Source: an uncultured Eubacteriales bacterium
GTDB taxonomy: Bacteria; Bacillota; Clostridia; Christensenellales; Borkfalkiaceae
Length of the DNA stretch: 5,303 bases
NCBI GenBank assembly: GCA_905211955.1
Contig: CAJMCT010000077.1
Location: 1-5,303 of the forward strand
Reading direction: 5' to 3'
In this document: piece after piece, positions 1-4,697 of the stretch
Numbering within the stretch: position 1 is the first letter of the stretch
Layout of the letters: every line of letters begins with the position of its first letter
Position numbers and translations under genes: made by a program
Notes under the pieces: model-generated
What the model was told of the DNA's origin: nothing
What the model saw: the letters and a program-made list of their open reading frames with translations, nothing else
Databases searched by the model: none

Positions 1-5
1 ATTAT

Positions 6-10
6 GGAGG
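6..10 (+). promoter_or_regulatory. Ribosome binding site favouring the TTG start of the esterase lipoprotein
   Basis: GGAGG ends 8 bases before a TTG at 19-21 that is in frame with the long reading frame. It overlaps the ATG at 4, so it cannot serve that codon. Starting at TTG gives MKKLMAMLLL, a standard lipoprotein signal with the two lysines right after the initiator, whereas the ATG adds the acidic residues Glu and Asp in front of it. The ATG at 4 cannot be excluded because only three bases lie upstream of it in the window. Confidence 0.65.
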
Positions 11-18
11 ACAAACGC

Positions 19-2079
19 TTGAAAAAACTTATGGCAATGCTTTTGCTAATATGTGTTTTAATGACGAGTGTGGCATGTGGTTCATCGGTAAACTATTCGA
101 TAACCATGTCTGACTACGTGGTAGAAATGCAAGTTGGCGAAACACACGAATTAGAAGTTGATTCATTTAAAGTCGGTGGTGAAGACGGCGATCTTTCAAA
201 ACTTACGTTTGTCGTTGAAAACGACGACGTTGCAAGTTTAAGTGGAACGACCTTGACTGCGAAATCGGTTGGCGAAACAAAAGTGACAGTATCTTATGAA
301 GACGTCACTGCATCAGTCACCGTAGTGGTTTTAGGTGACGTTTATAAAATTTCACTCTCTACCGATAACGTATACGTTGTAAAGGGTAAAGACGTTTCGC
401 TTCCTACCGCCACCATTACTAAAAACGGCGTAGTAGTAGAAGATAGTGTAGGCTTTACCGTAAAAGATTCTACCATAGCAACCATTGCTAATGGAAAGAT
501 TACGGGCGTAAAAGCAGGTAGCACGGTTATTACCGCAACCTATCAAAACGCGAGTGTATCTTTTAACCTAAACGTGTTTAAGGAAAATATCGAGTTTAAG
601 TGCGAGACCGAAATTGGTCTTCCCGTTGGTGGAAACGCACATAGCCTAAACGTTAAAACCTTTACCGTTGACGGCGAAATTAAACCGATTGGCTTAATCA
701 CTTATAAGTCTTCTAACGAACAAGTGGTTAGAGTTGAAAACGGAAGTTTGGTTGGTGTAGGCAAAGGACAAACGACTGTTAAAGCATACTATGGCGGAAA
801 GGAAATTGAAACCATTGCGGTTTCTGTGTTCAATAAAGCAAGCGACAGTGACGTTGCTAACTTTACCGGCGATATTATGACTTTTGGTAGAAGTTATCGC
901 GACAGTGCAAACAATATAGTATTCGATAACGTAAACGGTGGTTTAGATTTCTGGTTCTACGGTAGCGAGTGTAAAATTATCGTGGACGTAGACGGTGTGG
1001 AAAATCCATCGCAAAAAATCAATAAATACGTTTGGATAACCGCTTATCTTGATGGACAAATACAAGAAGGTTTCATTGACGAAAGACTTCCCGATTACGA
1101 CCCAGAAAATAAAGAAGGTATCGTATACGACGATCAAGGCTTGTTCTTAGAAGGTAAGCATATGCCTATCGATTTAGATGCAGGTACAAACCAAGAATTC
1201 ACCGTATTTAGCGGACTTGAAAACGGTTTACACCACGTAAGAATCTTAAAGGCAAGCGAACAAAACTACGGCGATTGGTTTAGTTTAAGAATTAAAAAGA
1301 TTGTTGAAAGCGATAAGTGTGAAGTTGTAGAAAACTTAACACCCCAAAAGAAATTCAAGATGGACGTATTTGGCGACTCTATAACTTGCGGTGCAGGTAT
1401 ATACGGTCAACAAATGGATAACATCAGTTCACTTAACGGTGACGGAACTAGAACGTACGCAGCAATCACCGCAAGAGCATTAAATGCTGATATAGACGTT
1501 TTCAGTCAAAGTGGTTTAGCGGTTGGTGCAGTTATGAACGGTGTTCCCGCATGGTGCTCACTTGAGACTATGTGGAATAAATATTCCGAAGTAAACCAAA
1601 CCGTTTGCGCAATCGATCCTACTACCGAACTCGTTGTAATAAACCTTGGCACTAACGATTCGGGCGCACTTGCAGATACTATCGGTGATCCCACAAATTA
1701 TGGTAGACTTAACATGGACTTCTATATGGATACTAACGATATCTATAATGCAAGACAAACTAGTGGTATATATACTGCTACCGAAATGAAGGCGGACATC
1801 ATATCCACGTTGACCGCTATGAGAGTTGCTTATCCTAATGCTAAATTCGTTTGGATGTACGGTATGATGAACATTGCTGGTGAAGTTCAAACTATAATTA
1901 CCGAAGCATTAAACGAACTCGGTGGCGAGACTGCAGGCTACTATTACTTGCCAATTCCCGCAGGCCATGCTGACACGTTCGGCGGTGCAACTCACCCGAC
2001 TTTGGTAGGACATATGAAGTCGGCAAAATATCTTATCAATTTCTTGTTTGATAAGGGTATTGCACAAGGATTAATTTAA
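19..2079 (+). CDS. Lipoprotein with three Big_2 Ig-like modules and a CE2-like SGNH acetyl esterase domain
   Basis: Predicted surface-anchored carbohydrate (acetyl) esterase. Numbering here is from the upstream ATG at base 4; subtract 5 for the preferred TTG start at 19. A lysine-rich start, a hydrophobic stretch and the lipobox-like TSVAC (Cys25) mark a lipoprotein signal. Three Ig-like Big_2 repeats follow at about 30-110, 112-192 and 196-277, each ending in the usual G-x-T-x-V/I-T-type strand. Residues about 288-432 match the jelly roll found in front of the catalytic domain in carbohydrate esterase family 2 (GRSYRD near the start, FSGLENGLHHVRI near the end). The SGNH hydrolase domain (452-691) shows FGDSIT with nucleophile Ser459, Gly504 in QSGLAVG, Asn551 in NLGTND and His664 in THPTLVGH. 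The usual DxxH aspartate is absent (Gly661), so a Ser-His dyad is possible, as reported for some CE2 enzymes. Substrate is inferred, probably acetylated plant or host glycan. It precedes a secreted protein by 14 bases. The family call is confident, the exact substrate is not. Confidence 0.88.
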   Translation: MKKLMAMLLLICVLMTSVACGSSVNYSITMSDYVVEMQVGETHELEVDSFKVGGEDGDLSKLTFVVENDDVASLSGTTLTAKSVGETKVTVSYEDVTASVTVVVLGDVYKISLSTDNVYVVKGKDVSLPTATITKNGVVVEDSVGFTVKDSTIATIANGKITGVKAGSTVITATYQNASVSFNLNVFKENIEFKCETEIGLPVGGNAHSLNVKTFTVDGEIKPIGLITYKSSNEQVVRVENGSLVGVGKGQTTVKAYYGGKEIETIAVSVFNKASDSDVANFTGDIMTFGRSYRDSANNIVFDNVNGGLDFWFYGSECKIIVDVDGVENPSQKINKYVWITAYLDGQIQEGFIDERLPDYDPENKEGIVYDDQGLFLEGKHMPIDLDAGTNQEFTVFSGLENGLHHVRILKASEQNYGDWFSLRIKKIVESDKCEVVENLTPQKKFKMDVFGDSITCGAGIYGQQMDNISSLNGDGTRTYAAITARALNADIDVFSQSGLAVGAVMNGVPAWCSLETMWNKYSEVNQTVCAIDPTTELVVINLGTNDSGALADTIGDPTNYGRLNMDFYMDTNDIYNARQTSGIYTATEMKADIISTLTAMRVAYPNAKFVWMYGMMNIAGEVQTIITEALNELGGETAGYYYLPIPAGHADTFGGATHPTLVGHMKSAKYLINFLFDKGIAQGLI

Positions 2080-2093
2080 GGGGGAAAGAGAAT

Positions 2094-3383
2094 ATGAAAA
2101 CTTTAAGTAAAAAATTCAAATTCATAGCAATAATTTCTTCACTTTTATTAATCGTATCAATGATATTCACAGGATTAAACTTTAATAATAGTGCAAGCGC
2201 TGAAGGACTAGGCAATGATATAATAATTCGTGAAAACTATAAGTCGGTTGACGGTGACACCGAACCGGAAACCACTATAAACGGATCTCAAATTTTCCAA
2301 AAGAGCAACGTTATTCAAGGCCCGATTTCAACTTTCGGTATAGTCACCGGTAGTCAATGGGGTGCATACGTTTCTTCGGGAAACGGCTACGTGGTTTATA
2401 AACTTCAAGCGGACGAGGGGTATCGATTCGGATCTTCTCAAATGACTTTCTCTGGACATCACGGTCACCACTCTTGCGGTGGATTATTTGGTGCTACAAA
2501 CAGTGATATAAGAATAAGTGTAAGTAGTGATGGTATTAACTACGAAACCGTTTATTCACTTGCTATCGCAATAGACGGCAACTGGCAAGATGGTATCGAT
2601 TACTTTGATATCCCCGTTGCAATAGGTTATTTAGTAGAAGGGCTTTCCGTAGCGTATATTAAAATTGATTTAATAGCCGCAAGTATAGAAAAACTTCAAA
2701 GCGATCCAAACAATAGTGGTTGGCTTGCTGCAGCATCTAATGGCTCGGGAATTGATTTAGGTAGAACTCCTTCAAGGCTTTACGACGTAGATATCGTTGC
2801 AACCCAAGAAAAGATCCTTACGGGTAGTTCAATAGTCACTGTAAACTACGGAGATAAGAATTCACAAACCCTTTCGGTGCTTAACGGCGAAAAGTTTACC
2901 GGCTTTGACTATATACCTTACAGCTTTATTAAGGCGGATAATAACCTTTATTTAGACAAGGCTTGCACGGTTAAATACGACCAAAACAAAATAGTAAACG
3001 GGGACTTAAACCTTTACGTAAAGGGCGAATACAAAAACTTTGCAATAAACTATAATTTAGACGGTGGCAAAAATGCAACGGCTAATACCGATACCTATTA
3101 TACGGTAGATGGATTAGTGTTAGATGCTCCCACGAAAGCGGGCTACGTATTCCTAGGTTGGTATACCGATAGTAATTTTGAAACTAAGATTGAAGCAATA
3201 CCGCAAGGTGTAGAAGGCGAAGTAAATCTTTATGCTAAATGGCAAAAGATTGAAAACACCGCAACGTACTCTGGGGATACCGGTAGCAGTTCAAGCATGA
3301 ACGGCGCACCCTATATCGCAGGCGGAATAGTATTACTTGCATGCGCATTGGTTTTAGTTAGAAAACTTAAAAAGAGTAAGTAA
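2094..3383 (+). CDS. Secreted beta-sandwich protein with InlB-type (Flg_new) repeat and C-terminal membrane anchor
   Basis: Function unknown; a cell-surface protein of 429 residues. A Sec signal peptide covers residues 1-36 (basic MKTLSKKFKF, hydrophobic core, probable cleavage ASA|EG). Residues about 65-240 alternate short hydrophobic strands with Gly/Ser/Asn turns (for example SDIRISVSSDGINYETVYSL), which suggests a beta-sandwich of carbohydrate-binding type, though no named family is certain. It contains a His/Cys cluster, HHGHHSC at 122-128. Residues about 317-383 are a clear InlB B-repeat (NLDGG, then AGYVFLGWYTD, ending LYAKW); residues about 245-312 look like a degenerate copy. A Ser/Gly linker (393-401), a hydrophobic segment (406-422) and the basic tail RKLKKSK form a sortase-like or simple membrane anchor, but no LPXTG is present. 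The start has an AGGGGG-like site 9 bases upstream. The gene lies 14 bases after the esterase gene, so the two are probably co-transcribed and act together at the surface. A bidirectional terminator follows. Confidence 0.8.
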   Translation: MKTLSKKFKFIAIISSLLLIVSMIFTGLNFNNSASAEGLGNDIIIRENYKSVDGDTEPETTINGSQIFQKSNVIQGPISTFGIVTGSQWGAYVSSGNGYVVYKLQADEGYRFGSSQMTFSGHHGHHSCGGLFGATNSDIRISVSSDGINYETVYSLAIAIDGNWQDGIDYFDIPVAIGYLVEGLSVAYIKIDLIAASIEKLQSDPNNSGWLAAASNGSGIDLGRTPSRLYDVDIVATQEKILTGSSIVTVNYGDKNSQTLSVLNGEKFTGFDYIPYSFIKADNNLYLDKACTVKYDQNKIVNGDLNLYVKGEYKNFAINYNLDGGKNATANTDTYYTVDGLVLDAPTKAGYVFLGWYTDSNFETKIEAIPQGVEGEVNLYAKWQKIENTATYSGDTGSSSSMNGAPYIAGGIVLLACALVLVRKLKKSK

Positions 3384-3397
3384 AAATCAAGCAAAAT

Positions 3398-3428
3398 AAA
3401 AAAACGGCGAAAATTTCGCCGTTTTTTT
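3398..3428. terminator. Bidirectional intrinsic terminator between convergent genes
   Basis: A hairpin CGGCGAAA/TTTCGCCG (3405-3412 with 3414-3421, centre 3413) is flanked by seven A on the left (3398-3404) and seven T on the right (3422-3428). It therefore has a U-tract on either strand. It sits 14 bases after the stop of the secreted protein gene and directly beside the stop of the minus-strand gene, so it most likely ends both transcripts. Confidence 0.9.
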
Positions 3429-3429
3429 A

Positions 3430-3867
3430 TTATAAAAATTTCTTTAACCGTTCTTGATAATCTTCTTCAAGTTTGAGAAGTTTTTCCACGTACTCTAAAA
3501 CTTCGGGGTCGAGATTTCCGCCTTCATTTTTCATAGCGGTAAGTTCGTTAATACCCGTCACCGTGCCTTTAATCATCATTTCGGCAACTTGATTTCTACT
3601 GTTATTCATCATGGTTTTCATTTTAATGCTTCCCCAAAGCATAGCTTTTTTCATCATACCAATATCTTTTGGGGTAATATCGTTTTCCGCCATAAAGGTA
3701 GAAATCTCGCCGATAAGTTTTTCGTAGCCTTCATATTCTTCTCTAAGTTCGGTCTTAATCTCGTTGTCGTCAACAGAAGGTAAAAGGTCGGAAATGCTTT
3801 GCAGTGCAATGTGTGCGTTTTTATAAACGTCGTTTATTGCTTTTTCGTTATAATCTCTATTTTCCAT
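3430..3867 (-). CDS. Conserved-looking all-helical, methionine-rich protein of unknown function, possibly ferritin-like
   Basis: I do not recognise a firm family. The 145-residue product has no signal peptide or membrane segment, so it should be cytoplasmic. The pattern suggests a four-helix bundle: about residues 5-29, 33-62, 67-113 (long or split) and 119-144, with short breaks at Pro30, Pro66 and GGNLDP. The charge pattern of the last helix (EYVEKLLKLEEDYQERLKKF) fits an amphipathic or coiled-coil helix. The centre is rich in methionine (M71, M72, M76, M83, M86, M87, M97, M98). Overall shape and motifs such as YKNAHIALQSI and EEYEGYEKLIGEI resemble small ferritin-like/DUF2383-type proteins of Clostridia, but this is a low-confidence impression and no full metal ligand set is evident. 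The start is well supported: AAGGAG lies 6 bases upstream (complement of 3874-3879). It is a single gene, divergent from rplU and convergent with the secreted protein gene. Confidence 0.8.
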   Translation of the reverse strand: MENRDYNEKAINDVYKNAHIALQSISDLLPSVDDNEIKTELREEYEGYEKLIGEISTFMAENDITPKDIGMMKKAMLWGSIKMKTMMNNSRNQVAEMMIKGTVTGINELTAMKNEGGNLDPEVLEYVEKLLKLEEDYQERLKKFL

Positions 3868-3917
3868 AAAAATCTCCTTAAAAAAGTTATAAAAATAGTT
3901 TGATAAAATCGCTTAAA

Positions 3918-3946
3918 ATTATGCTAAATTGATTGACAAAAGTCGA
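3918..3946 (-). promoter_or_regulatory. Possible minus-strand promoter for the helical protein gene
   Basis: Read on the minus strand, TCGACT (complement of 3941-3946, 4 of 6 matches to the -35 consensus) is followed after 17 bases by CATAAT (complement of 3918-3923, 5 of 6 matches to the -10). Transcription would begin near 3910, about 43 bases before the start codon at 3867. The region is AT-rich and chance matches are common, so this is tentative. Confidence 0.35.
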
Positions 3947-3961
3947 TTAATAATATAAAAT
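3933..3961 (+). promoter_or_regulatory. Sigma-70-type promoter of the rplU-rpmA operon
   Basis: A perfect -35 box TTGACA (3933-3938) is followed after 17 bases by TAAAAT (3956-3961, 5 of 6 matches), with a nearby alternative TATAAA at 3954-3959. Transcription should begin around 3967-3969 and produce a leader of roughly 85 bases before rplU. This is the strongest promoter match I found in the window, as expected for ribosomal protein genes. Confidence 0.8.
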
Positions 3962-3967
3962 ACCAAA

Positions 3968-4053
3968 TGAGCCGCTCGATAGGGGTTTTTTAAGTGTGTA
4001 AAAACCACCCCAAAATAAAAATCGGCGAGACTGGATAGTAGGAGGTATCAAAA
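3968..4053 (+). promoter_or_regulatory. Structured 5' leader of rplU, probable L21 leader
   Basis: The transcribed leader can fold as a two-layer hairpin. The inner stem pairs GGGGTTTTT (3982-3990) with AAAAACCACCCC (4000-4011) around loop 3991-3999, with one bulged A (4007). The outer stem pairs 3973-3980 with 4021-4027, with a bulged T at 3976, and ends about 11 bases before the ribosome binding site TAGGAGG (4039-4045). Bacillota rplU genes are known to carry an RNA leader (Rfam L21_leader) thought to mediate feedback control by L21. Position and size fit here; I could not align it to the family model, so the assignment is an inference. Confidence 0.55.
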
Positions 4054-4362
4054 ATGTACGCAATCGTAGAAAACGGTTCAAAGCAGTACAAAGCGGAAGT
4101 TGGTTCGGTTATCAGATTCGAAAAACTTTCGGGCAACGTCGGTGATAAAGTTGAACTTAACGTTATCATGGTAAGTGACGATGCAGGCGTTAAACTCGCT
4201 AAAGAAGCAGAAGGCTTTAAGGCAGTTGGCGAAATCGTAGAACAAGGCAAGGCAAAGAAGATCGTGGTCTTCAAATACAAGGCTAAGAAGAATGAAAGGA
4301 AGAAACAAGGCCACAGACAACCTTTCACAGCAGTTAAGATTTTAGAAATCGCTGCGAAGTAA
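4054..4362 (+). CDS. rplU: 50S ribosomal protein L21
   Basis: Component of the large ribosomal subunit that binds 23S rRNA. The 102-residue product has the usual family length and is recognisable from end to end: MYAIVENGSKQYK at the start, VGDKVELN in the middle and the C-terminal signature KKQGHRQPFTAVKI. The start is fixed by TAGGAGG 8 bases upstream and by the conserved N-terminus. It is the first gene of a two-gene operon with rpmA, 14 bases apart, driven by the promoter at 3933-3961 and preceded by a folded leader that may mediate autoregulation. The Prp protease gene commonly inserted between rplU and rpmA in Firmicutes is not present. Confidence 0.98.
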   Translation: MYAIVENGSKQYKAEVGSVIRFEKLSGNVGDKVELNVIMVSDDAGVKLAKEAEGFKAVGEIVEQGKAKKIVVFKYKAKKNERKKQGHRQPFTAVKILEIAAK

Positions 4363-4363
4363 T

Positions 4364-4370
4364 AAGGAGG
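4364..4370 (+). promoter_or_regulatory. Ribosome binding site that fixes the rpmA start
   Basis: AAGGAGG begins one base after the rplU stop codon and lies 6 bases before the ATG at 4377. It shows that L27 is translated with its seven-residue N-terminal extension (MILFRLF) and not from a codon nearer the conserved AHHKGGGS. Confidence 0.9.
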
Positions 4371-4376
4371 GTACGT

Positions 4377-4655
4377 ATGATTTTATTTAGATTATTTGCG
4401 CACCACAAAGGTGGCGGTAGCACCAAAAACGGTAGAGACAGTAATGCTAAGAGATTAGGCATTAAAAGAGCAAACGGTCAAGATATCCTTGCAGGCGGAA
4501 TCATCGTTCGTCAACGTGGAACTAAGATCCACCCCGGCAACAACGTTGGTATGGGTACTGACAACACCTTGTTTGCATTGATCGACGGAGTTGTTAAGTT
4601 TGAAAGACTCGGCAGATCAGACAAAAAGGTTAGCGTATACGCTAAAGAAAACTAA
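4377..4655 (+). CDS. rpmA: 50S ribosomal protein L27 with short Firmicutes-type N-terminal extension
   Basis: Large-subunit protein whose N-terminal tail reaches the peptidyl transferase centre. The 92-residue product matches L27 throughout: HHKGGGSTKNGRDS, KRLGIKRANGQ, GGIIVRQRGTKIHPG, and GVVKFER near the end. In Firmicutes L27 is made with an N-terminal extension, typically ending in LQFF or LQLF before Ala, which the protease Prp removes. Here the extension is only MILFRLF before AHHKG: the Phe-Ala junction is kept, but the usual Gln is replaced by Arg and two residues are missing relative to the B. subtilis form. No prp gene separates rplU and rpmA. Processing is therefore likely but not proven; Prp would have to be encoded elsewhere. 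A strong terminator follows, and the frequently neighbouring obg gene is not next. Confidence 0.98.
   Translation: MILFRLFAHHKGGGSTKNGRDSNAKRLGIKRANGQDILAGGIIVRQRGTKIHPGNNVGMGTDNTLFALIDGVVKFERLGRSDKKVSVYAKEN
4630..4645. repeat. Perfect 16-bp palindrome at the end of rpmA
   Basis: TTAGCGTATACGCTAA reads identically on both strands. It lies inside the codons for the conserved L27 ending (VSVYAK), 18 bases before the terminator stem. It could be a chance effect of codon choice or an operator for the gene downstream; nothing else in the window repeats it that I noticed. Confidence 0.4.
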
Positions 4656-4662
4656 TAAAAAC

Positions 4663-4688
4663 GGGGCTGTTATTAACAGCCCTTTTTT
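4663..4688 (+). terminator. Intrinsic terminator of the rplU-rpmA operon
   Basis: GGGCTGTT (4664-4671) pairs with AACAGCCC (4675-4682) around the three-base loop ATT, giving an 8-bp GC-rich stem followed at once by six T (4683-4688). It begins 8 bases after the rpmA stop codon. The start codon of the next gene lies only 9 bases beyond the T-tract. Confidence 0.93.
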
Positions 4689-4697
4689 CTTACATTT

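Noticed and set aside
1558..1890. A 110-codon minus-strand open frame inside the esterase gene
   Set aside because: It lies wholly opposite a well-conserved SGNH domain, its product has no recognisable motif and it has no convincing ribosome binding site. It is a shadow of the real gene.
3271..3310. A degenerate LPXTG sortase signal in the linker
   Set aside because: SGDTGS shares only a TG pair with the motif; Leu and Pro are absent, so it is not reported as a sortase site.
3589..3783. A 64-codon plus-strand open frame opposite the helical protein gene
   Set aside because: The minus-strand gene has a good ribosome binding site, a protein-like helix pattern and a terminator; the opposite frame has none of these.
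3990..4328. A 112-codon minus-strand open frame over rplU and its leader
   Set aside because: It is antisense to the certain L21 gene and its low-complexity Ser/Leu/Pro-rich product reflects the L21 codons read backward.
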